Assembly (NCBI RefSeq): GCF_041734735.1
Contig: NC_134878.1
Location: 16,080,901-16,144,900, forward strand
Direction: 5' to 3'
DNA from: Babylonia areolata
Taxonomy: Eukaryota > Mollusca > Gastropoda > Neogastropoda > Buccinidae
DNA: 64,000 nt
Shown here: piece by piece, positions 12,184 to 20,064 of the stretch
Position numbering within the stretch: position 1 is the first letter of the stretch
How the letters are laid out: every line of letters starts with the position of its first letter
Program-made: the position numbers and the translations under genes
The notes under the pieces: model-generated
Told to the model about the DNA's origin: nothing
The model's database searches: none
What the model saw: the letters and a program-made list of their open reading frames with translations, nothing else

Positions 12184-15100
12184 TATGCACCCTGCACACG
12201 CACACACAAAGAAATGTATTTAAAAGGTTGTATCTTTCTGAATTCAGAGTGATAACATTTATAGTTTGAAGGTGTTACTTTCCATGATGGTTGTGCAAGT
12301 ATGTTTGTGTGTAAACCACCTGTGGGTTTGCAAATTTGCCAAAGCTGCTTCCCCCATCATCTGTATCCACTGATGTTTGTTTTGGTTTTTTTGTTGTTGT
12401 GATTGTTATTTTTGTTGTTATTCTTTCTTCAAAAAATTATATTCATCTTTTCATACTGTTTCTCAGCCAGTAAAAGTTTACTCTAAAGCATAATAACAGG
12501 CAGCTATGAAATGGAAAGGGTATCATAGGAACTTATTGTACCATACTGTAGCATTGTGCATCAAACTACATTGTATTGTATTGTATTGTATTGTACCTGG
12601 GAGAGATCAGCAACGTTGTTCAGGAGAACGTCCGAGAAGACAAGCGGACTACGCATGTCATGGTGGTTTGTTACAGAGCTGCCGATCACGGTTACCACTG
12701 ACACCATCTGCAGTATGCTAGGCTGCCAGAAAATGGACACCCTGCTCTCATTCTCCATGCATCTGGATAAGCAAATAAAGTATGTTTTCGTGAATTCCAT
12801 GGTTCAGTTGCTGAGTAACCTGAAAATGAAACTATAACTTGCTGCTGAGTTTAAACAAGATATCTACTTCTTTTTTTTTCTCTCCCCCCCCCCCTCCCCG
12901 CCCCCAATTGCAATGAAGGTTATATTTTCTCTTTAACATCATCACCATGACATTTTCCTGTGACAAGTTACACATTACACAAGCATGGTAATAGTTAGCA
13001 AGGGTATTTTCACAGAAGAAAACAAAGCAAAAAAATAACAACAATCAACAACAATTTTCACTTATATATTCACGTTTTTTTTTGGTTTCAAATACAGAGA
13101 CTAGTATCTTTTTCTTTTCTTTTTTTTAATGTTTTATGACATCTTTAAAAAAAATGAAAAAAAGATTTCCCATTTACGAATGTATCTGGTATGAATATTC
13201 CTGTGAGCTGTTTTCAAACTGTGCGCATTTAGGATTCTAGGACGCAACAAATTCAGTCCACTGTGTAACAAACAGTTCCTGATAAAGGACCTGAGGTGAA
13301 ATCAGCTGGAGCTGTTATTTCTCTGATGTTTTGTGTCCTTTAATCCTTTTCCTCTTCCAAAGTACGCTGAAACAACTCTCCATCCATTTCTGAAACTTTA
13401 GGAAGGCAGAAGAATAGTGAAGACACTTTATCTGCCAATACAGCGTCTTTGAGGGTCTGGGTTTGCCCTTTTTCCAAAGTTCTGGTGGAAAATCAAACTG
13501 AGCATCTAGTCATTCAGAGGAGTAGATAAACTGAGATACTGTGAGATGCAGTAAGCACTTGGCACACTGAAAAGGAGCCCATGGCAACAATAGTGTTGTC
13601 CTGCGACAAAATTCCTGTGGAAGAAATCCACTCTGATAGCAACACAATATAAACATGCATGCACTCAAGGCCTGACTAAGCACGCTGGGTTATGCTGCTG
13701 GTCAGTAATCTGCCTGGCAGATGTGGTGAGGCATATTTGGATTTGTCCAAAGGCAGTGAGTGAGTGACGCCTCCTCAAAATACTGAAACTTAGACTGAAA
13801 CACGACGGGTGCAATAGCCGAGTGGTTAAAGCATTGGACTGTCAATCTGAGGGTCCCGGGTTCGAATCACGGTGACGGCGCCTGGTGGGTAAAAGGGTGG
13901 AGATTTTTACGATCTCCCAGGTCAACATATGTGCAGACCTGCTAGTGCCTGAACCCCCTGCGTGTGTATATGCAAGCAGAAGATCAAATACGCACGTTAA
14001 AGATCCTATAATCCATGTCAGCATTCGGTGGGTTATGGAAACAAGAACATACCCAGCATGCACACCCCCGAAAACGGAGTATGGCTGCCTACATGGCGAG
14101 GTAAAAACGGTCATACACGTAAAAGCCCACTTGTGTGCATACGAGTGAACGCAGAAGAAGAAGAAGAAGACTGAAAAAAATCCCAAGGTACCTGGGCACA
14201 ATGAGAAGGCCATAGTCCAAAGGAAAGAGGTCGGAAGATGGACAGTCGTGCAAAATCACCTCTGATGTCCACGAACGTTTGGTCATTTGCACAGTGCCTG
14301 CACAAAATCATGGCCAGATAATAGTGGCGTACATCTGTATAGTGCCCTTACTCTCTAAGAGCTCAGAGCACTTTCCATGAAAGAATAAGTTACAAATTAA
14401 AACCACTCATGACCACACTCTCCCCGCCCCCCCTCACCCTCTCCCCCACCTCCCTCTTTTTCCCACCCCTCCTATCATTCTTCAGACATGCAGAGTGATG
14501 CTTACAAACAGGTTCTGAAACGATGAGCTTTTTAGTGAAGAACAAAAGCCAGAGACAGACAGCCAGACATGTGCTGTGGAAGGTTGCTCCAGACATGAAG
14601 AGCAGCAGAGAGGCAAGAGTGTTCACCATAGGTTTTTGTATTAACATGAGAAATGTTCACATGTGGGTACATCACATGTCAAAACCTGTATGAAAGCAGC
14701 ATCAATGTGACAATGAAGCATGATTTACAACACTTGTTGCTAATTGTCAGAGTGTAGAATCTGTCACTACTAACTAGGCAAAGTTCTTGTTATCCTGTCA
14801 ATTTCCATGTGTTCAAATTATGACATTTTCAAATAAAATACTGTTCTAACCAACTAAGCAACTCCAATGAACAGACTGAACTTTCTGGACCTTTAGTAAA
14901 TACCTAGCAGTAACAGTTTTTTTTTCTTCTATTTTTTTCTTCTTCTAATCATCCAGATACCAACATTTCACTGATAACTTACTGTCTGGCAATGCACTGC
15001 TGCATATACGGTACGTTGACTTCTGCCCAGCTTGCAGTTCACACCAATAGAAGGTGTGGCGTTTAGAATGCAGGCAGATATTGGTAACCTCTGAACCAGC

Positions 15101-15683
15101 ATCATCACACAGGTCAAATTCAGCGAGAGAAGACCACTGATATGTGGATGTAAATTGCCAGCAGTGCACATGGCCGTTTTGTTGAATCTGTTGCAGATCA
15201 ATTGGAAATGCAATTTTGGATACAAATTTCTTAGTTATGTAAGCCTGGATCTTTTACTGAATGTCTTCTAATAAGAAAGAAAGAGAGACTAAGAAATAGA
15301 AAGGCAGAGAGAGAGAGAGAACTGAACTCACTAAGAGACAGAAAGAGCGTGAGAAAAAACTAAACTCATAATGATATTATCTAAGAAGCAATATTTTGGG
15401 CATGGCCTATTTTTTCCAATCTGTCCTTGCTAATAAATTATACATCTGCTGCAGGGAGTAAACAAACACATGAAGGAAGAAAAGAAACTGTGTGTTGATT
15501 TATCAGTCATGTAAGTGATTTACACAACAACCACATAAGTATTATTGCAAAGATGACTAAGGTTCCCATTATTTTACTCTTGACTGTACATACATACACA
15601 CACATAAAGGAACAACCATGTACATACATGCTGTGCATAATCATAATTATATTCTACTACCTAAAAGAAAATTCTTCTGAATG

Positions 15684-15730
<47 letters not shown>

Positions 15731-15991
15731 ACCTAACTGACCACCTTAATCATCTCAGGACAGATGTGCAAGCCAAAATGTGTGACAGCATGAAGAGAAA
15801 ATTAACTGTTGATGTGTGCTTACACAAAATGCAGCCTTTGTACACTTTCATAAAAGATCTGGCCAACCACTGGTATTCTGCCCATGTTACTTACGATATA
15901 AGCAATGCTGGATGACAGTGGAGAGATGAAAATGTCCAGAAGAGCAGGTTTCAAGGCTGGGAAGTCTAACATACTGGAGGCAATGCTCTTC

Positions 15992-16026
<35 letters not shown>

Positions 16027-16261
16027 TCTTTTTAAAGACAAAAATAACCAGTATAGTTTGCAATACGTGTGTGTGTGTGTGTGTGAGTGTGTTTGTGTTT
16101 GTGAGCGTGTGTGTGTGGGAGGGGGAGGGGGGTGAATGCATGTGTGTGTGTGTGTGTGAAACCTTGCCTCTGCATGCATACTGATTCCTGTTTAATATAA
16201 GAACACTCAAGAACCTGGATGCAGACTGTAAATAAATCATAAACACACACATACACATATG

Positions 16262-16336
<75 letters not shown>

Positions 16337-16617
16337 CTCCAGTTTCTTCACGTTGTTATGTTTTGTTTTGTTTTGTTTTTGATATGTGCACAAAACACAC
16401 ACTTCTCAAACCAAACAACATCTGTTTACAGAGATTATCATCATTCACAAAGTTCTGTGTATGTGTTGACTTACATGTTGATACGTAGCAGGTTTGCAGT
16501 CAAATGTCATCAGTTTCCTTCCATTTTCAACAGCAACAAACACATGGCCTGGCACCATCCACACCTTGCTGACCTGTTGCCCCGAGTCATTCTGTGTCAC
16601 TTCCTCAAACAGCTTTG

Positions 16618-16679
<62 letters not shown>

Positions 16680-18128
16680 CCATACAAAACACACACGCAC
16701 ACACACACACACACACACATAATTAAGAGAAGAAAAGAAAAACATTGAAAGATTAATACTTATAAGAGTAACTGAGTGACTCAGCAGATTCATGAGTTAG
16801 GCATGATAATGTTTTACAAAACTTTGATCTGCTAACCTTTGGACACTTCAATGAAATCAATGAAAGGACTGAAACAGAGGGGCAGGATATGAGAAAAGGC
16901 CTTAATCAAAAAGCTGTGAAAAATCTGTAAAATGATGTAAAGTTAAATGCATACAGGGAAGAATTAAGACACATCACCCAATCAAACACATGCTGCTTTC
17001 CAAAACAACTAACTACATTTGCATGGATAAGGATTATTCAAGCTGTTAACTGGGTACAGCACAAGCCATAAAAGTGACTCATACCACTCCCTCAAATATA
17101 CATACCCATCTATTGTATGTGTGAACGTTCATGTATATGTGATTGTGAGAACATGTGCATGTTTGAGGTTACATCTGCTTTCAGGAACAGCATGAAAGAT
17201 GGACAGAAAGGGATATGGACAGAGACAGTTGCGACAACTGTGATGGCCTCACTTTGTGGGACTACTAGTGTAGGCTGTAAGTGGGTGTTGGGAAGTGTGG
17301 GTAACCTTTTTTTCTTTTTTGTTGGGCTTGGTGCTACTTTATATAGTGCTGAGGCCAGTGTTCAGCAAAATGAAAAGAATCAGTCTGGCAGCTCCACAAC
17401 TTGCTATCTGTTACTGTTTATGATATAATTTCTTTTTACTTTCCCGTTTTGAAGCCCGTTTCTTAAGCCTGACACTATTAGGTCTTCGTTTTCTCCTTTC
17501 TGGCAGAAGTAAACTTAACTCCCGTGTTCCATAGAAAATCTGAAGGGAGTGATGATGTCTGAAGAAAATGAAGACAGGCAGAGGCAGGAAGACTGAGAGA
17601 GAGAGGGGGGTGGGAGGTGGGGGGCGGGGGGGGGGGGGAGCAGCAAAGATCTTTACATGGGGTCTTTGATAACACTGCTGTCTGTGTCTTATAACTGATA
17701 GGAAGATGTGTGATGGGTGGGGGAGAAAGACAGCCGACGAACGGAAGCAAGTACGCTGTATATCTGTACATTACGATTAAATTACGATTTAAGTGTCAGA
17801 ATAATCAGCCTGATGATTGTGGACACTCTACGGATGAAATTATAACAAATCAATGCATCCTCTCCAAAAACAGATCGCTTACATCACTGCGACAAATGGG
17901 AACACAAGAAGTCAAAGAACGAGCACTGAATTTCGTCATGTTAAATCAAACTGTCCGTGGTGAAAAAAGAAAAACAAATATAAAAAGTGCACTTTCGTTT
18001 CTCTCTTTTCGTCACATGACATCACATGTATCCATATGGATCAGTCTTCAAATGGTCAGTTTGTGCTTGGACTAAACGGTGGCTCGGTCTGCGGCACTGG
18101 CACCCAGCTCAACGTGGACCGAAACCAT
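1655..18128 (-). CDS. Uncharacterised beta-rich (propeller-like) protein, 15-exon model
   Basis: Assembled by eye from exons with matching phases: 18128-18104 and 16868-16837 (both tentative), 16612-16475, 16225-16168, 15965-15895, 15244-14983, 14297-14192, 12762-12597, 11937-11832, 11329-11191, 10217-10079, 9182-9087, 6882-6771, 4549-4482, 1837-1655 with stop TAA. The sum is 1,701 nt, 566 residues. The central part alternates short hydrophobic strands with Trp/aromatic loop residues ([42 protein letters not shown]), as in WD-type beta-propellers. The last about 100 residues are charged and helical ([36 protein letters not shown]). I compared it from memory with several propeller proteins (NOL11, WDR75, NUP133/160, FAAP100, FANCB) and found no convincing match, so no function is assigned. 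One intron (after 16168) would be GC-AG. The 5' end is the weakest part. Confidence 0.7.
2437..2604. repeat. (AC)n microsatellite and C-rich run
   Basis: An (AC)n tract with ATGCAC interruptions is followed by C-rich CCCCCACACACC sequence and a short (CTT)n run. It lies in the last intron of the minus-strand gene, at the 3' end of the LINE fragment that follows. The (CTT)n may be that LINE's (AAG)n tail. Reading frames through it only encode Thr-His or Cys-Val repeats. Confidence 0.85.
2605..3440 (-). mobile_element. LINE C-terminal fragment split by a SINE
   Basis: Two minus-strand pieces of a non-LTR retrotransposon reverse-transcriptase C-terminal region. Piece one (about 3440-3227) reads [19 protein letters not shown] and [16 protein letters not shown]. 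Piece two (about 2832-2605) reads [21 protein letters not shown] and the following RGRQRK-type segment. Together they match the order ACETW, RRIQ, RRLLNI, WYGHVTR, GRRRGRQ typical of animal LINE ORF2 C-termini. They are separated by a SINE at 2833-3215 flanked by an 11-bp target duplication. Frames shift inside the copy, so it is an old inactive fragment. The 5' part of the LINE is absent. Confidence 0.8.
2833..3215 (-). mobile_element. SINE family A, inserted in a LINE
   Basis: A tRNA-derived SINE in minus orientation. Its head at the right end contains AGCCGAGTGGTTAAAGCG-like and GGTTCGAATCACGG boxes (read on the minus strand), and its tail at the left end is (GAA)n. Flanks are GTTACATGGCC (2822-2832) and GTTGCATGGCC (3216-3226), a target-site duplication with one mismatch. 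Other family members are at 13,803, 28,765 and 61,100, with a tail fragment at 58,227. The head resembles a Leu/Ser-type tRNA, but the element is a retroposon. Confidence 0.88.
3465..3811. repeat. (AC)n array with a higher-order repeat
   Basis: Dinucleotide AC tracts alternate with a conserved spacer of the type ACATCTCTAACCACATTTAA, seen four times (near 3,534, 3,628, 3,700 and 3,756) with small differences. The whole block is therefore a tandem higher-order repeat of roughly 60-100 bp units and not a plain microsatellite. It is intronic to the minus-strand gene. Confidence 0.85.
4005..4182 (+). repeat. Dispersed about 130-bp repeat with (TTGTA/TTGCA)n tail, copy 1
   Basis: Starting at ACAGCTGTGCTGG, this segment is almost identical to 6,918-7,101. 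Both end in a pentanucleotide array of TTGTA and TTGCA units. The shared part contains ATGACATGGGTGAGTGAG and CTATGTTGGGTGAGAGGC. The fixed left boundary and repetitive 3' tail resemble a retroposon 3' end, but I see no coding or tRNA-like head. Confidence 0.8.
4194..4320 (+). repeat. SINE tail module with inverted-repeat ends, copy 2
   Basis: The same 108-bp CTCAAGG...CCTTGAG block as at 391-498, with (CTGAAA)n after it and poly(T) before it. It directly follows the pentanucleotide array of the previous repeat. The two copies differ at only a few positions, suggesting recent dispersal or gene conversion. Confidence 0.78.
4698..5756 (+). mobile_element. Non-autonomous piggyBac-type DNA transposon with a transposase N-terminus
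   Basis: The element is bounded by TTAA at 4698-4701 and 5753-5756. Terminal inverted repeats read CTCACTCGCTGCCA at the left and CTCACTCCATGCCA on the minus strand at the right. Inside the left end the palindrome GTCCGCATATGCGGAC occurs at 4718-4733 and again at 4762-4777. An ATG at 4963 opens a frame beginning [13 protein letters not shown], followed by an acidic stretch, one in-frame TAA near 5092, then [10 protein letters not shown] and [13 protein letters not shown] up to 5370. This matches the acidic N-terminus and the start of the PGBD transposase domain. The catalytic DDD region is missing, so it can only move in trans. It lies in an intron of the minus-strand gene. Confidence 0.88.
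5838..5938 (+). repeat. Pentanucleotide array (TTGTA/TTGCA)n
   Basis: About 20 TTGCA/TTGTA/CTGCA units. It is the same pentamer family as at 4,130-4,180, 7,050-7,101 and 12,567-12,595. It abuts the 3' (AT-rich) end of a minus-strand SINE-B copy starting at 5,941. Confidence 0.8.
5941..6325 (-). mobile_element. SINE family B, older divergent copy
   Basis: Minus-strand copy of the SINE described at 1103-1515. The tail end (CAACAGATTTCTCTG) is at the left and the tRNA-like head with a GAATCG..CC B-box remnant is near 6,245-6,320. It has many more differences from the other copies, so it is probably older. Confidence 0.75.
6388..6558 (+). mobile_element. Solo terminal-repeat fossil of a DIRS-like element
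   Basis: About 165 bp closely matching the terminal inverted repeat of the DIRS-like relic at 42,205-43,690 (shared blocks TCTGATTCCTGTCCTGTG and AAAGTAGCTAC). No internal coding region is attached, so this is an isolated, broken remnant. It runs directly into the (AC)n array that follows. Confidence 0.7.
6584..6768. repeat. (AC)n array with repeated AAGTGTGTGC interruptions
   Basis: Blocks of pure (AC)n are separated by AAGTGTGTGC-type interruptions that create short CACA/TGTG inverted segments. The right end lies 2-3 bp from the donor site of the coding exon 6771-6882, so on the minus strand the intron begins GTGAGTGTGTGT and runs straight into about 190 bp of (GT)n. Confidence 0.9.
6918..7101 (+). 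repeat. Dispersed about 130-bp repeat with pentamer tail, copy 2
   Basis: Near-identical to 4005-4182 over the unique part. It then has a short A-rich insertion and the TTGTA/TTGCA array. It ends exactly where the LINE fragment at 7,105 begins. Confidence 0.8.
7105..8120 (+). mobile_element. LINE ORF2 remnant (RT C-terminal half to zinc-finger end)
   Basis: Plus-strand fragments of a non-LTR retrotransposon in several frames. They include [20 protein letters not shown] (RT region), [22 protein letters not shown], and [12 protein letters not shown], where the catalytic YADD/FADD motif is changed to FAND. Further on are the C-terminal LYGELQHG region and a CPHC...H finger ([19 protein letters not shown]) ending at TAG 8078-8080. 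An (ACC)n run follows at about 8,106. Frames shift several times and blocks are missing between motifs, so it is an inactive copy. It lies antisense within an intron of the minus-strand gene. Confidence 0.88.
8125..8297 (-). mobile_element. SINE family B, 5'-truncated tail
   Basis: Only the 3' half of a SINE-B is present in minus orientation: CTCTTTTGTCACAACG, then CTGCTCTCCCCAGGGAGA, then TTTGCCAGGGACAACC-like sequence. The tRNA-like head is missing. It lies directly after the LINE end and its (ACC)n run. Confidence 0.75.
8298..9062. other. Intron sequence ending in an (AC)n microsatellite
   Basis: From 8,298 to 8,880 I recognise nothing. From 8,881 to 9,062 there is an interrupted (AC)n array with ATGCAC, TCTCTC and ATACAT breaks. 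It ends 25 bp from the donor of the coding exon 9087-9182 of the minus-strand gene. Confidence 0.8.
10360..10762 (-). mobile_element. SINE family B, near full-length copy
   Basis: Minus-strand copy with its (AAATAC)n tail at the left (TTTGTATTTGTATTTC) and tRNA-like head at the right (CCAGCGCGCTCAGATTC, then CTAGGTGGACGCGTTACC, then GGCCATCACTCCA). It is very similar to the copy at 46,226-46,625, implying a young family. It lies in the intron between coding exons 10079-10217 and 11191-11329. Confidence 0.85.
11719..12195. repeat. Microsatellites flanking coding exon 11832-11937
   Basis: (AC)n at 11,719-11,793 lies before, and (AC)n at about 12,147-12,181 lies after, the coding exon at 11832-11937. 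A poly(T) run at 11,811-11,825 is just beyond that exon's donor. The exon itself is normal coding sequence, listed with the minus-strand gene. Confidence 0.8.
12763..13394. other. Intron with homopolymer runs, nothing recognised
   Basis: Contains a poly-C/T run at about 12,868-12,905 and A/T-rich sequence. No exon or repeat family is recognised. Confidence 0.6.
13395..13803 (+). mobile_element. SINE family C, degraded copy
   Basis: The head region (AGACACTTTATCTGCCAAT and GAGGGTCTGGGTTTG) resembles the tRNA-like head seen at 61,026. A body with CCATGGCAACAATAGTGTTG and CCACTCTGATAGC follows. The CTCAAGG tail module begins at 13,664 and ends in a GAAACTTAGACTGAAAC tail. Compared with the copies at 391 and 4,194 it is diverged. 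A SINE-A copy is inserted at or immediately after its 3' end. Confidence 0.72.
13803..14171 (+). mobile_element. SINE family A, full-length copy
   Basis: Plus-strand copy. The tRNA-like head contains AGCCGAGTGGTTAAAGC and GGGTTCGAATCACGG. The body includes CTGGTGGGTAAAAGGGTGGA, AGATCCTATAATCCATG and GGCTGCCTACATGGCG, and the tail is (GAA)n. Flanking GACTGAAA-like sequence on both sides may be the target duplication. It ends about 20 bp before the donor of coding exon 14192-14297. Confidence 0.87.
14298..14982. other. Intron, nothing recognised
   Basis: The interval between two minus-strand coding exons has C-rich and A/T-rich stretches but no repeat family or exon that I can support. Confidence 0.55.
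15685..16722. repeat. Cluster of (TG)n/(AC)n tracts around three coding exons
   Basis: (TG)n at 15,685-15,729, (AC)n at 15,993-16,024, (TG)n with GGGGGAGG at 16,064-16,160, (AC)n at 16,262-16,335 and (AC)n at 16,620-16,720. They interleave with minus-strand coding exons 15895-15965, 16168-16225 and 16475-16612. The 16,620 tract ends only about 7 bp from an acceptor. Confidence 0.88.
16869..18103. other. First intron of the minus-strand gene model
   Basis: No repeat family is recognised. There is a G/C-homopolymer-rich patch at 17,600-17,645. If the two upstream exons of the minus-strand model are wrong, the true first exon may lie in this interval. Confidence 0.5.
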
Positions 18129-18165
18129 GCTGAACTGTTCAGTCCGTAGTTCACAATGCAAGCAA

Positions 18166-18241
<76 letters not shown>

Positions 18242-18304
18242 ACGGTGTGAGTGACAGAATAGTCAACATGATGACTGCGGTCACTACGATGGAAGAAGAA
18301 GAAG

Positions 18305-18375
<71 letters not shown>

Positions 18376-18422
18376 TGTGCGTCGGTGAATGTGTGTGTGC
18401 GTGTGTGTGTCAGTGTCACTGA

Positions 18423-18490
<68 letters not shown>

Positions 18491-18734
18491 ATCACAAAAC
18501 AAACTAAAAAAAACTGCTAACCACAACGGACTTACAAAAAGATGTATTTTATTTTTGGTCCATCAGCTGCAAGAGTACATGACACTAAAGTCCATAATTC
18601 AGTTCATGTTAAATCCACGTTTCAACAGCGAGGTAATGTTAAAGGGACTTAATCGACTGTAATTTTCGCGCCATTGAGTGTCAGCAAGCAATCGAATCGA
18701 TCTGAAATCGAAAAAGCAAAATCGACAAAGCAGC
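18129..18734. promoter_or_regulatory. Probable bidirectional promoter with three (TG)n tracts
   Basis: About 600 bp separate the tentative start codon of the minus-strand gene (18,128) from the RPA2 start (18,735). The interval holds (TG)n at about 18,168-18,240, 18,307-18,366 and 18,424-18,488, separated by short unique spacers, then A/T-rich unique sequence. Alternating purine-pyrimidine tracts of this length can adopt Z-DNA (known chemistry). I see no TATA box at a convincing place. That both genes are transcribed from here is inferred from their head-to-head arrangement. Confidence 0.5.
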
Positions 18735-20027
18735 ATGTGGAGTGATCAGGGAGGTATGTATATCCTCTTTCGTATTATTCAGATGATTTGGTCTTTTGTT
18801 GTAACTTTGAAAGTGTGGCAGTTGACGATTTTACACTTTCACAGCCAGACGTTTCAGGTCAACTTGGGTAAAAGCGGAAATTGTGCTTTCAGTTTCACTT
18901 CAGTCTTCAGTTTACTTTTTGAAGGTTGTCAGGATCATTTGAATGTTACAGTAATGAAACGGGAACAAATAGAGAGCTATTTTGCAACACATCATGATAG
19001 TAGCGGTACACATTCACTTAGAGTGCGTGGGCTCACACACACACACACACAGACACACACACACGCTTTCCGTACACTTAAAGAAAATTTAGAATACATT
19101 GTTGATTGTTTTCAGGTTTTAATCAGGATGGTGGATTCGAGGGACAAGGAGGTTTTTCTTCACCAGGTGGCTTTGGGACGCCACAGCCTGCAGAAGAAAA
19201 GAGGGTGAAGTTATTCATTGAGCTTTTGTTTATTATTGTTAGCTTTATGAATATATTCATTCCTTTGTCATGCATAACATTGAAACTGATTTATATGGTA
19301 CATGAGTTGTTTAGCGTACACAGTTACAGCTGGTTAAGTGTTCTGAAATGCTTATTATCTTATTGAGATTGTTTATCATGTTTTATTGTTAGAAAGACAT
19401 TGTTTGACCATGATTGCCAGTAGTGTGCCTGAAGCATTGTACATTTTGCTGAACAAATGTTTTAAGGATTGGCTTGAGAGCTGGTCATTGGTCTTTGACT
19501 AATTTATAGTTTGGAAAACTAAACATGCACACGCTTGCACACACACATGTATACACATAGACACCAATGCATACAATTTGAAATCACCACTTCCAGACAA
19601 AGTGCCAGGTAAAAGTTTCACTTCCAGTTCCACTTTCAGTTTCATGGAGGTTATCACAGAGCTCGTAAGATTGTTGAATTTAAGTTGTAAGATTAGTCAT
19701 GTTACCAAGAAGCAGAAGCATTTTGTGCACTATATTTGGTTTAGCCAAATGATAAATGTAGATTTATACTTTTTTTTGAATGAAGTTGTCAAGTATTAAA
19801 CATAATTTTGTGATAACTGTGCAAAGTACAGTACATATTTATTAGTAATGGTTAACAGTAACCATGTGCATTATCAGGCAGAGTATTTCAGATGCGTGTT
19901 GTGTTTATTTTTTTAGGGAAGGTCAAGAGCACAGAATCTAGTTCCTGTCACTGTGGCGCAGATTTTCAATGCATCCAACACAGATGACAGGTTTTTCTCT
20001 GGAAACCTTGAAATATCTCAGGTGCAG

Positions 20028-20064
<37 letters not shown>

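Noticed and set aside
13804-13880. tRNA gene (Leu/Ser type), and similar heads at 1,103, 3,140, 29,130 and 61,100
   Set aside because: A and B boxes are present, but no complete cloverleaf with an intact acceptor stem is seen, and each head continues into the same repeated body. These are SINE heads.
1655-18128. Naming the minus-strand protein as NUP133, NUP160, NOL11, WDR75, FAAP100 or FANCB
   Set aside because: All were considered from memory for the propeller-plus-helices layout. No stretch of aligned residues supported any of them.
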